From contig OY829544.1 of assembly GCA_963691705.1 (NCBI GenBank), positions 39,887,917 through 39,951,916 of the forward strand: a stretch of 64,000 nucleotides of DNA, read 5' to 3'. Numbering within the stretch: the first letter of the stretch is position 1; each line of letters opens with the position of its first letter. The stretch comes from Viola odorata. Taxonomy: Eukaryota > Streptophyta > Magnoliopsida > Malpighiales > Violaceae. The notes beneath the pieces are model-generated. The model did no database searches, was not told the DNA's origin, and worked only from the letters and a program-made list of their open reading frames with translations. Shown here in pieces: positions 9,263 to 19,476 of this stretch. Both the position numbers and the translations under genes were made by a program.

Positions 9263-10258
9263 TTGACAATTTCCACGGAAGGCGATGCACTTCACGAGCA
9301 ATATCAAGGTGCTAACCTTAGTGTCGACCTTCACAACTTTGCTGATTCTCCGCTTCATTCTTCCTCTACTGCTACGGGTTTTAACTCAGATATGCTGGGT
9401 TTTGGGGCATTTGGCGGGGGTGGGTCTTTTGTTTCTGATATGGGAGGCTCTACTAACCACCCTCCTTCTCCTCCTACCTTGTCTTTTGTTCCTATTTCTC
9501 CACCCCCTGCCGCGAAGGGCAGCTCTGCTTCTGATCTGATGGTTGGCATCAGTTCCTACACTCCTCCCAGTCTTGCTACTCATCAGGTTAGCTTGAGTAC
9601 CTTTAGAGAGAAAGCTCTCTAGGTTTCGGGGACTGATAGCGATGAAGTTGTCCTTGCATCTACGTCTCTGCTGGCGGCTCAAATAATGTCGCATCAAGGG
9701 GAGAGGGATACATTTTTGGCTAAGGGCCACCAGGAACGTATAAATTTCCTTCGTTCTCAATTATTCTCTTCCTTCTGTCATCTCAATTACTTGGATGAGG
9801 ACAATGCTAAGGAGGCAGCAGACGGGCAAAGGGAGATGGATAGACTGACGACTGAGCGTCAGGGGCTTCTGGATGCTGCTACTGCTGCCAAACGGGAGGA
9901 CGAGGCCGCTGGGCGAGAGGCGGAGGCTGCTAAGCTTGACCTAGAAGAAGAGAAAAAGAGGGGTGTTGTTCTAAGCACACGCCTTTCTGAGAAAGAGACC
10001 GAGCTAGAGTCGGAGAGGCGTAGAAACGCTGAGTTGTCTGCCGACCTTAGCCTTTCTGCTGAGAAATGTCGTTGGTACATGAAGGAGGGAGCGATGATCA
10101 TGTCAGACGGTTTCATGCGTCATTACGGGGTAGACACCCTTCGAGTTGACATTCTTTCTCCCTACTTTGATGAAAAGACCTTGCATGTGACCGATGAGGA
10201 CTTCTATAGCGGAAGAGCCACCGAGAAGGGAGAGGACGATACGTCAGCTACTTCTTAG
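9263..10258 (+). pseudogene. C-terminal part of antisense ORF 3, copy 2 (coiled coil)
   Basis: Two open stretches. 9263-9622 is Ser/Pro/Gly-rich and ends at a TAG. 9623-10258 resumes with TDSDEVVLASTSLLAAQIM, parallel to the IDEFTAPLIGEMM segment of copy 1, then a strongly charged coiled coil (about 9800-10075, for example EEEKKRGVVLSTRLSEKETE) and an acidic end. The long ATG-started piece (9686-10258, 190 aa) is intact. Function unknown; oligomerisation is the only inference the coiled coil allows. Confidence 0.45.
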
Positions 10259-10804
10259 CCTTCTTGCCTTATTTTTTGATTTTTGCTGTTAGCATATTTT
10301 TGTCTCTCCTTTGAGGATGTTTTGTAATATTGACAATATCAGTTTTTCTTTAGGCTGAATTTCTTTGACAATCTTGCTTCATAATATTACTGTCATAATA
10401 TAGTTAGTAACATTACTTATTATTAAAATCAAGGTGATGTGGTTATCATACCTCCTGCGGTTAATCGACCGTGACGTTTGCGCGCATCTTTGTTACAACA
10501 CATCGTTTGTGAGTCTTCAGGATATTTCCGTCTTTAGAGACATGGTGTTTCTGCGGTAGCCACAATAACACTGCCTTATCCTTATTTCTTTGATGATGTT
10601 TCAGAGGACGAATCAATATCATTTCTGCTCATGTTATGTACAACTCGATGTCACCCTTTGTTGCTACGGGGATCGCTTAGCCTTGCTAAGTTTGGTCTTG
10701 CCATGATATTATTGTTGCGATCGAGACATCTATCCAACTCAACTTCACCGGGTATCAACCGCTCGGTTACTAGCTGGGATATCTCTCTTTATTTCAAATG
10801 TCAA
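10259..10804. other. Non-coding, AT-rich stretch of Tat-1
   Basis: I see no gene or repeat of note. It separates the antisense gene cluster from the tandem repeat and probably holds the 3' ends of transcripts from both sides. Confidence 0.5.
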
Positions 10805-11485
10805 CGGTCGGCTTGGGGCGTGCCTCGTCTTAGTGAGTCGTCTGATCAGGATCGGTCATCACAAGGATAGGATTTTCACTCCCAAGCGTTGAAACCTCGC
10901 GTCTCTGGAGCGTGCCTCATCTTAGTGGTCCATCTCTGTGAGCACGGTTGCCACAAGGATAGGATTTTCACTTCCGGGGGCGTTGTTACTATCTCCCTGG
11001 GGCGTGCCTCGTCTTAATGGTCCGTCTGTGTGAGCACGGCTACCACAAGGATAGGATTTTCACTCCCAAGGATGCCAGGGCGTGCCTTATCTTAATGGGT
11101 CGTCTGTGTTATTACGGTTGCCACAAGGATAGGATTTTCACTCCCGGGGGCGTTGTTACTATCTCCTTGGGGCGTGCCTCGTCTTAATGGTCCGTCTATG
11201 TGAGCACGGCTACCACAAGGATAGGATTTTCACTCCTAAGGATGTTGGGGCGTGCCTCGTCTTAATGGGCCGTCTGTGTTAGCACGGTTGCCACAAGGAT
11301 AGGATTTTCACTCCCGGGGGCGTTGGGGTGTGCCTCGTCTTAATGGGTCGTCTGTGTTAGCACGGTTGCCACAAGGATAGGATTTTCACTCCCAAGGCTA
11401 TATTTATGCCAGGGCGCGCCTCGTCTTAGTGAGCTGTCTGATCAGGACCAGCCATCACAAGGATAGGATTTTCACTCCTGGCATT
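10805..11485. repeat. Tandem repeat in the 3' untranslated region of Tat-1 (8 units, ~72-92 bp)
   Basis: The core CACAAGGATAGGATTTTCACT occurs eight times (about 10859, 10950, 11040, 11121, 11212, 11290, 11366, 11455), each preceded by GGGCGTGCCTCGTCTTA-type sequence. Spacers alternate between CCCGGGGGCGTTG and CCCAAGG types, giving a higher-order pattern. The first and last units share a distinct variant (CTGATCAGGA), suggesting growth from the middle. An amplified tandem repeat at this position is the hallmark for which Retand was named. Confidence 0.85.
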
Positions 11486-11743
11486 CTTTGTTATCTGTTT
11501 GTTATTAGTCACAACATGCGCAAGAAATGCTTTTGATTCATTCATTAGAGCAATGCTAACATTATCAAATGGGAGAGATCAATTTCTAGCATGATATAGT
11601 TTCAAACGAGCTATATTGCAAGAGTTTTATAAGGGAGTACCGTCAAGTGTTTCCAAATGATATGCTCCCTTTCCGACGACGCGAGTGATACGATATGGCC
11701 CGTCCCAGTTTGGACTGAGCTTTCCCATGCGTTGCCCTACCAC

Positions 11744-12660
11744 TCACTTGTTTCTGAGTACTAAATCTCTCATTTTGAGCAATGGTTCTCTGACTTGTCT
11801 GTTATGATATTGCGCCATTTTTCTTTTGTAATGCAGGGTTTTCATAAGAGTCTCCTCTTGTATCTCTGGTAGCGCATCAAGGTTAGCACATAACCTTTCT
11901 TCGCTTATTTCTTCTTTAAAATATGCCACTCGGAGGCTGAAAGTGTCAATTTCTACTGGCGCGACAGCTTCGGTGCCGAAGGCTAACGCGAAAGGGGTTT
12001 CTCCTATGCTGGTTTTCATGGTCATGTGATAGGCCCACATCACGTATGGTAGTTCGTCTGCCCTTTTCTTTTTAGATCCTTCCAGGTTCCTTTTGATGCC
12101 ACTGAGGATACTACGATTGGTCACTTCTACCTGACCATTGGTTTATGGGTGCGCTACAGAAGAAAATCTTTATTCGATCTGGAATTTTGCACACTGATTT
12201 CTAAAAAATTGGCTCGTAAATTGCGTTCCGTTGTCGCTGACCAATATACGAGGTATTCCGAATCGCATTATGACTTGATATTTGAAGAAATGCCAGATTT
12301 TTTCAGTGGTAATATTGGCTACCGCTTCTGCTTCTGCCCATTTCGTGAAATAGTCTACTGCCACGACCACAAATTTCAACTAAGACCTGGCTTTTAGAAA
12401 CGGGCCCAAAATATCTATTCCCCATTTGGCAAACGGGCAAGGAGCGACTATCTCTGAGATTTGCACAGCAGGTTTTCGGGGAATCTTAGCGAATTCCTGA
12501 CATTTTGAATCCCGACCAAAAAACCTGTGCCGCTAGGGTGTCACTAGCCACGTGCATACCGCATATTCCTTCATGGATTTCTCGCAAGGTGTGGAGGCCT
12601 TCCTACTCCATTATGCACTTTGCAGCTGGATGGGAGTAACATCTCCGTATCAGCTCCCCA
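11744..12660 (-). pseudogene. int: Tat-1 integrase, broken
   Basis: The catalytic core is recognisable at 12379-12170 (VDYFTKWAEAEAV and SDNGTQF, the first two acidic positions) and continues at 12124-11744 (LPYVMWAYHMT, TPFALAFGTEA). The two pieces are in different states of frame, and the segment containing the third catalytic acidic residue is lost in between. The zinc-binding HHCC part expected at 12660-12400 is present only as scattered fragments in several frames (LREIHEGICG and FAKWGIDI-like pieces). It cannot encode an active enzyme. Confidence 0.75.
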
Positions 12661-12671
12661 TTGTAGTATGT

Positions 12672-14702
12672 TCATCGTGACGCTTGTTTCAAAACTTTCC
12701 TTTTCTCAGCGCTATCTGCTGGTAACTCATCATGCTTCAAATATGTTACAACAGGTATTCTCCAATCGTTCTCTGCTTCTTTCACGCAAAGCGACAGTTG
12801 TTCCTCCATAAAAGAGGGCACGGGTATCTCCCCATAGTATACATCTTTAGGTATGGAGGCTTCCGGGTTGGCTGCCATTTTAGTAAGATTGTCAGCCTCA
12901 GCATTATCTTCTCGGGGAATATGCTCAAAGCTGACATGAGTGTATTTTTTCTGCATTTTCGTCAGCTCACGCTTCACTTTTGCAAGATATTGGATCATGA
13001 TAGGTTCTCTAGCTTGGGAGTTTCCCAAGACTTTATCTATTATCAGTTTAGAGTCTCCACGTATCTTTATTTGTGGATCGCGCACCATTCCTATGTCGTG
13101 TGTGGTTTCGATAGAGAAACTCTTACCTATCCTGAGTCCTGCCAGTAACGCTTCATATTCAGCCGCGTTGTTGGATAGTGGTTGCAAAATTCTGATGGCA
13201 TAGCGTATCTGCATGTCGTTGGGTCCAGTCATGAAAATTCCTGCGCCAGCTAACTCTTGGTTTTTGGCTCCGTCTACGTGGATGATCCACGGGTCAGTGT
13301 ATGTGTCTAGAGACGGGAGGTCTGAGTCTTCTACCTCCCCTTTCGGTGGGTCCATCGGTGTTTCTTGTGTAAACGTGCATTCTGCTATGAAGTCTGCTAA
13401 CGCTTGGGCTTTAATGGACAGTCTGGCCTTGTATTGCAACCCATATTGTTCGAGTTCAATTGGTCAAACCAACATTCTTCCTGAAGACTCGGGTTTCTTG
13501 AAAATTTTCCTTAATGGCTGATCAGTGAGTACTACAACAGGATGAGCTTGGAAGTACCGATCCATCTTCCGCGTTGCCTGTACTAGGGCAAACGCCACTT
13601 TCTCAATGCGAGCATACCGTAACTCGGCGTCTTTCAGTACATGGCTAACAAAGGATACTGGACGGTGAATATGCTTGTCACTTCGTATGAGGACAGCACT
13701 GACCACCTCGTCAGCAACACCCAGATACAAGTATAGAGCGTCACACGGTTCGGGTCTCGTTAGCACTAGGTTGGATGAGAGATAGGCCTTTATGCCAGCA
13801 AACGCTTCCTCGCACTCTTCTGTCCATCCGAAAGGGGCTCTATTGTGGATAACCATAAAGAAAGGTAGGCAACTTTCACCTTGCTTAGAGATAAACTGTC
13901 CTAATGCGATGATGCGCCCTGTGAGCTTTTGTACTTCTTTAACAGTTCGAGGAGATATCATATCCTGGATGGCCTTCACCTTCGAAGGGTTAGGTTGGAT
14001 GCCTTTCCTGTTGACCACGTAGCCTAGGAATTTGCCTGTTTGGAATGCAAACATGCATTTACGGGGGTTCAACTTCATCTTGTATTCTCTCATTACGCAG
14101 AAGACTTCTTCCAAGTCAGCCAAGTGGTCCTCGAAGCTTCGGCTTTTGACTAATATATCGTCCACGTAAGCCTCTATATTTTTCCCAATCTGCTTCTCAA
14201 AGACTTTGTTTGCCATGAGCTGAAAGGTTGCCCCAGCATTTTTCAGTCCAAACGGCATCGCCGTATAGCAATAGGTGGCCTTTGGGGTGATGAAGGCAGT
14301 CTTTTCTTCATCTTCCATAGCCATGGGGATTTGGTGATATCTCGAATTGGCGTCTAACGAGCTTAGATAGGCGTACCCAGCAGTTTGGTCGACCAATTGA
14401 TCGATTCGAGGGAGAGGGTAGCAATCTTTGGGGCAGGCGTCATTCAAATCAGTAAAATCAATGCACATACGCCAATCTCCATTAGGTTTTGGGACTAAGA
14501 CAGGGTTAGCCAACCACGTTGGGTATTGGACTTCTCGGATGAAACCAGCATCCATGAGTTTCGATATTTCTTTCTCGATGGCTACTACCTTTTCTGGAGA
14601 GAAACTTCGCCGCTTTTGCTGAATAGGCTTGGCGTTGGGGTCAACGTTTAGTCGGTGTTCCACTACTTCTCGTGAAATTCTAGCATATCTGCTGGCTTCC
14701 AC
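12672..14702 (-). pseudogene. pol: Tat-1 reverse transcriptase, RNase H and additional archaeal-type RNase H
   Basis: One frame on the minus strand with an in-frame TGA at 13466-13464. RT (14640-14000): NPVLVPKPNGDWRMCIDF, SSLDANSRYHQIPM, MPFGLKNAGATFQ and the YVDD box (AYVDDILVKS). A retroviral-type RNase H follows but is degenerate (YLYLGVADEVVSAV lacks the usual first Asp). From about 13330 a second RNase H has intact motifs: HVDGA, NAAEYEALL, RGDSKL and REDNAEAD. An extra archaeal-like RNase H is a known trait of the Tat lineage. The N-terminal pol linker (KCKGEFAWKPADM) lies in another frame just upstream, showing a frameshift near 14680. Confidence 0.82.
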
Positions 14703-14761
14703 GCGAATTCTCCTTTACACTTGTTCAATAACCGAGCTAGATGTGCATTTTTCTCCAAGCT

Positions 14762-16954
14762 TCATTTTTCGCTAACCAGAAAGTTTGCTTCCTCGACTCC
14801 GCTAATGGGGACTGACCTCATCTTGTCAACTGGCTGAGTGTGCTTTTCCTCTCTATCTTCAAAGGGATCATCCATAACGCACATGTAACGGTCGCAACTC
14901 TTCTGAGTCATGAGTAAGTAGCACTCGACGGCTAGCTTTTGGTCTCCTTTAATCGAGACTACTCCGTTCCATGAAGGATATTTCATCCTTAGGTGTTTTT
15001 GTGATATTGCAACTCCAAAGTGGTTGAGGTATGGCCGCCCGAGTATAGCATTATAGGGCAGTGATAGGTCTACAACCAAGAATAACAATTCCACTGACTG
15101 TTTGGACATGTCTTCTCTGAAATATACTGGTAGCGATGTAATTCCTGTTACTGGGAATGGGACCCCGTCTACTCCAATTATTGGCTTTTTACAAGGCGTT
15201 AGCTCACTGTCGGGACGCTTCATTAGGTTGTATGCCTCGAGTGAGAACAGATTTACCGCACTCCCATTATTAATAAGGGTCCTCCTAACTCCGTGATTGT
15301 CAATAACGGGCGTGACTACCAATGCGTCGTTGTGCGGGAAAATGATACCTCTCTCGTCTTCTTCTGAGAAGGATAATACCATCCTGTCTAAAGCACTTAT
15401 CGCCTCACTTTTAACCAGCGTGCTTTCTCGTTTGCGTTTCTCTCCTAAACTAGGCGTTAACTGTATAGCTTCATCAAGGTAGGGCGCTCCACCCGCGATG
15501 ATATTAATCATAGGAACGTTGTCGTCATGGACTGTAAGTGTTTCTCTACCTCTTCCGATAGGGACGGCGTTAGCCCTTGTGGCGTGAGAAGGTGTTTGTC
15601 TGCTGCTGTCAGTTGCCCTATCCACTGGGTCGTTCCTGGCTTCTTCTCTTGCCTTGATGGCAAACTCTCTGAGGTAACCCTCTTCGACTAAGCGCTCTAT
15701 TGCTGATTTCAATTCTCTACATACGTCCGTTGAGTGCCCCTTGACTTTATGGAACTTACAGAATGTGTTTTCCCTTCCTCCCATAATTACTCCTGGTTTC
15801 ACGGGAGCTGGATAACGGACAGGCAGGTTCCGTTGCTGGATGATTGCTAAAATTTCCGCTCTTGGAAGTACGAAAGAAGGGAGGTCAGGGTCGTATATTC
15901 GACCCTTTGGTGGATCCGCCTGTCTTCTGGTATGGGAATTCCCGAATGTTCCTTTTGAGAAGTTACCCCTCTGCCGGTTTGAGGTTCTGAGGATATGATC
16001 TTTTCGCTGGCCGTATTCATCAACGGGGTGCGTATCAGGAGTCACGTTAGTGTGGGTGTTAGGGGTCGGATGCGTGTCTTGGGGCATGTTCTGAATTCTT
16101 TCTCTATTCTTCTCTTCTTCCATCCTTGCATAATTATGAGCTTTCAGCCTCAGCGCATCTAAAGTCAGCGGTGGATCCATAGCGTAGTCAATGGTGACTC
16201 CTGGCATTAGCGACATCTCGAGGTCAAAATGACTCAGGAAATCCTTCAAGGATTCTTGTGGTTTTCGATGAATATCGAATAATGCTGCCGCAGATTTTCT
16301 GATAGGGACAGCCGTGCTGAACCGGCTCCGAAACATAGCTTCCAACTGAGAAAAATTGTCAATAGAACCTGTCGAAAGTCCCTCGAACCAGAGACGTGCT
16401 ACACCTGATAGTGTCATAACGAAGATCTGACATAACGCAGCGTCGCTATGGGTTTGAAATTGTACAAAAAAATTTACCTTATTGAGGTGGGAAATAGGAT
16501 CCTTCGTGCCGTCATACGATTCTGCAGGAAGCTTTAGGTGCCGATTGACCCTGTGATGCCTTACGCGATAACTGAATGGGTGTCCAGCGTTATCATCGGG
16601 AATCCCATGAGTTCGATGGGGAGGAGGATTTTCATCCAGGTATCTCTGATCTCGAAGATCGTACCCATGATGTCGCCTAGGAGACCGACTGCGACTCCTT
16701 GGCGTTCGGGTTCGATGCCTCCTACTACTCGACCTCTCGCTGTGCCTAGGGGATGGGTCCCTGAGTATTTCGTCTCGCCTGTCGTTCCAATGATCTCTAT
16801 GTTCGTCGTGCCAGCGCTCCCCTTCAGAAACAGGAGCTTCCCTCCTATACTGCTCGTAAGGTTCAACACGCCTATGCACGAGTTGCATGACATTGACAGG
16901 GGCCGATGACAAAAGTAGGGATAACAAAAAACCTCTAGACTGCCAAGGCGACAA
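14762..16954 (-). pseudogene. gag-pro: Tat-1 gag and protease
   Basis: 730 aa. After an Arg-rich, low-complexity N terminus, the gag core lies at residues about 145-285 (LPAESYDGTKDP, LWFEGLSTGSI, SQLEAMFRSRF). The zinc-binding motif is CKFHKVKGHSTDVC, a CX2HX4HX4C variant typical of the Tat group. The protease (residues about 555-680) keeps AILGRPYLNHF but the active-site triplet reads LINNGSAVN where Asp is expected, so the catalytic Asp appears lost. Coding-like sequence continues upstream to an ATG near 17340 (MASDSNPAL) through stops, so this ORF start is not the original one. Confidence 0.78.
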
Positions 16955-17402
16955 CGGTTGATCAGTGATGATAGATGGAGTGAAAACTATCTGAGAGGGT
17001 ACGCTGGATCCTGAAACATAGGGCGTGAATCCTGCAGCTAACTCTGTCAGCTGATCTAGTTAGGCTTGAAGGGCTGATATCGAATTCACGAGAGGATTGC
17101 CCACGTCACCTACCGCAGCTCCCCTCAAATAACTGGGTCCCGTTATCTGGGATAAAGGAGTATACGCTTGGGACACAAATACTCCCGTTGTTTGTTCAAA
17201 GGAGAGATCCGACATTCTTGGGGGAATTTCTTGTACCGTGGTAGAAACATCAGAAGTGGCGAAAGTGAAAAGTCACCTAAGAGTAGAACACGGAAGGCTA
17301 GAAGACGGGGACAGCGCAGGATTCGAGTCAGAAGCCATAATCCTCCAATTTTTAAGGAAGATAGAGCTTGGCTATTAAGGACGCTCACTTAATAAAACCA
17401 AA
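16955..17402 (-). other. Tat-1 5' leader and decayed gag start
   Basis: Between the primer site and the gag ORF there is no intact frame. A likely original gag start (MASDSNPALSPSSSLP) lies near 17340 on the minus strand but hits a stop after about 20 codons. Nothing else is recognisable. Confidence 0.45.
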
Positions 17403-17421
17403 GCTCTCAATGAAAGCACCA
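17403..17421 (-). other. Primer binding site of Tat-1
   Basis: On the minus strand, three bases after the 5' LTR, the sequence reads TGGTGCTTTCATTGAGAGC. The leading TGG is complementary to the CCA end of a tRNA. I did not identify the tRNA. Confidence 0.55.
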
Positions 17422-17424
17422 ATT

Positions 17425-18015
17425 TGATAAGATTCGACTTCTTGGCAGAAGGGTAGGTGGGAAAATGGCTTCTCGGACACACCGTCTGCGGCTGCCCAGT
17501 GTACCTGCAAAGCGCCAGAGGGGGTCCCCGGCGTGAACACTCCGATGCCAAAGTCAGTACAAGTGGTGAAAGTAGTAGATTTTTTTCCAGTGATCCTAGA
17601 CTTACCCCTCTCTGGATCATAGGGCGGGGGGGGGGGGGGGGATTTATAGGCGAAAAGTAGAGTGTTTTCTGGGGAGCTTGATCATATAGGGGCTAACGGG
17701 CCCGTCAGGAGATTGGCACTCCCCGTCAATGGTGCGTTGTCGTTGCGTTAGAGATATATATGGGGGTAGGCGTTACCTAGGCAAGGTAACACTTGCTCCT
17801 TGTGGGACGCCATGTTTGGCCTGGGATGAGATAACGTCACGTGTCATGATAAAGTGACGTGTGGGACCCCCTCAGTGATGTCGACCATCCCAGCATTGAT
17901 CGTATGGAGGGAGGCGATAGCTTCGAGGTTGTCTGTGCGGTAGGGACAACAGCTTTCTACCCCTAACGCGGGGTATAAGATGAAAATGCCCTTGGTGTTA
18001 AGTGTATTGTTATCA
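17425..18015 (-). repeat. Tat-1 5' LTR (right copy)
   Basis: 591 bp, the partner of 3216-3801. It has a 16-G run (17626-17641) before ATTTATAGG, i.e. a minus-strand TATA followed by a C-run, and the same GC-rich hairpin and ACACTCCGATGC block. Five bases after its end (GTTGC) resume the chromo-1 LTR. Confidence 0.9.
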
Positions 18016-18159
18016 GTTGCCTTATTACTCCACAAAACATCCGATTTTGTCTATCAATCCATCAACTATCCAAGTGTGTACCTCCTCTCAAAGAAGACTA
18101 GATTCTATCCTCCATCAACTCACAGCTTCATCTTCAAAAGTGGATTCGAGAAGTTATCA
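18016..18159 (+). mobile_element. 3' LTR of chromo-1, right part
   Basis: Continuation of the LTR broken at 3215. It matches the end of the chromo-2 LTR (AAGACTAGATTC, AACTCACAGCTTC, GAGAAGTTATCA). It ends at 18159 against the shortened left LTR of X, so CGAAG at 18160-18164 is the expected right copy of the chromo-1 target duplication. Confidence 0.75.
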
Positions 18160-18700
18160 CGAAGCTTTCATCTTTCAAGGGTTTTTTAAGGGCAAACTTG
18201 TCATAAAATGCCATTTTTGTAACTTAGTATAAATAGGACATACATGTACATTTCTCATTAGCTTTGAATTGATGAATAATTGTTTAGTGAGATTACTCCT
18301 TTTTATTCATCCGAGGATCCTTGGTACTTGCCTTGGTTTTGGATTGTCATGGCTTGAGTCAAGTAAAAAGACTAAGAATCCTTCACTTGTGTAGTTTGTT
18401 GCTACTTCCTTTCGAATGAACATTTGAATCCGAATATTGAGCGTTTCGTGTTCTTGAATATTCTACCCGTGTTCAAGACGATCTAACAAGTGGTGATCAA
18501 GTTCAATTGTTCAATCCTACTTCTCATCCCCAATGCTTTCTCCAATCCGAGTATTTATCTTTGTGTCTTTTATTTCCACTGTGCGTCTCAATCCTTTGTT
18601 TCCTCGATATTTATTGTATTTGTGAGTCTCAAACTCAAGAGCTAGATCCTCCCTTTGTATCACGCCTCAGATCACTGTAAAAGGAGGTCGGATCGCGTCA
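18160..18700 (+). mobile_element. Left LTR of element X (first ~147 bp missing)
   Basis: Nearly collinear with 33011-33560, including AGTATAAATAGGACATACA (TATA at 18228-18235) and the end AAAAGGAGGTCGGATCGCGTCA. Homology to the right LTR starts exactly where chromo-1 ends and stops at 18700. The missing start corresponds to 32864-33010, so chromo-1 inserted within this LTR. Confidence 0.75.
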
Positions 18701-19476
18701 TGTGATAATGGAGCAACGGCTGCTCTTGAGTTTGTTATTGTGTCCTTTGTGTCACCCTTCAAATACCTTCCGACCATAATCCAGGCAAGAATAGAATCGC
18801 CGACTGAGGCAGTCCATGTCCGTTAGTGTTCTTGAGTTATTTGAGTTTGATGTTGTATGTTCATCTTCCGTTTGATGTTGTTGAGCTGATTTTCTGTCCG
18901 AAAATCATCTTGTGTTTGTTTCATTTTCTTGAGGTGATTTACTGTGTCATACTTGAAATACCTTTCGGCCACAATCTGGGAAAGATAGAATCGCCAACCA
19001 AGGCAGTCCATGTTCATGTTGTGTTCTTGAGTTGTTGAAGCCTGACATTTGTATTCCATCTTGAGATTTCTATCTCACAAAAGAGTCAAGTTTTTGTCCG
19101 AAACTACCAAAAATCAAAGGTGTCAAGAGTTGTCTTTGTGTTATTCATATTGTGTCTACTTTTCTTTCCAGAAAAGTGTCAAGTTTCTGTCCTAAACCAC
19201 CAAAATCAAAAGTGTCAAAAGTTGTTCATCTTGTGTCTGACTTCGTCCGAAAATCAGCTTACTTCTGTCTGTTTTTCATTCCGTTTTGTGTGAGTTGTTC
19301 CACCCAGAAAATTCTGATATTTTACATACTTAAACTTCAATCTGTGTGTAACAAATATTGTTTTTGAGTCATCTATTACTTAAAAACAGTTCTAGTTTTT
19401 GTGGTCAATTTATTTATGTATTTTCCAATTGGAATTTCTTTTTCTTTCCTTCGTGAAAGTTGTAGTTCTATATCTT
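18701..19476 (+). other. Left internal part of element X, non-coding, with internal repeats
   Basis: No gene is visible. Two degenerate direct repeats lie here: a ~90-bp block at about 18757 and 18951 (AATACCTT, AGAATCGCC, GGCAGTCCATG) and a ~70-bp block at about 19087 and 19177 (GTCAAGTTT, CCGAAAC, CAAAGGTGTCAA). It continues after Athila-1 at 31902. Confidence 0.6.

Larger units (their letters stand above)
3216..18015 (-). mobile_element. Tat-1: complete Tat/Retand-like Ty3/Gypsy element nested in the chromo-1 LTR
   Basis: The element is 14.8 kb, bounded by LTRs 3216-3801 and 17425-18015 that begin TGATAAG and end TTATCA. Flanking bases are ATTGC on the left and GTTGC on the right, a 5-bp target duplication with one mismatch. 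Transcription order on the minus strand is 5' LTR (right), primer site, gag-protease, RT, RNase H, second RNase H, integrase, tandem repeat, antisense genes, 3' LTR (left). I count about 35 differences plus small indels between the LTRs (~6%), so it is clearly older than Athila-1; at 1.3e-8 substitutions per site per year that is roughly 2 My. The minus-strand genes carry stops and frameshifts. Confidence 0.9.
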
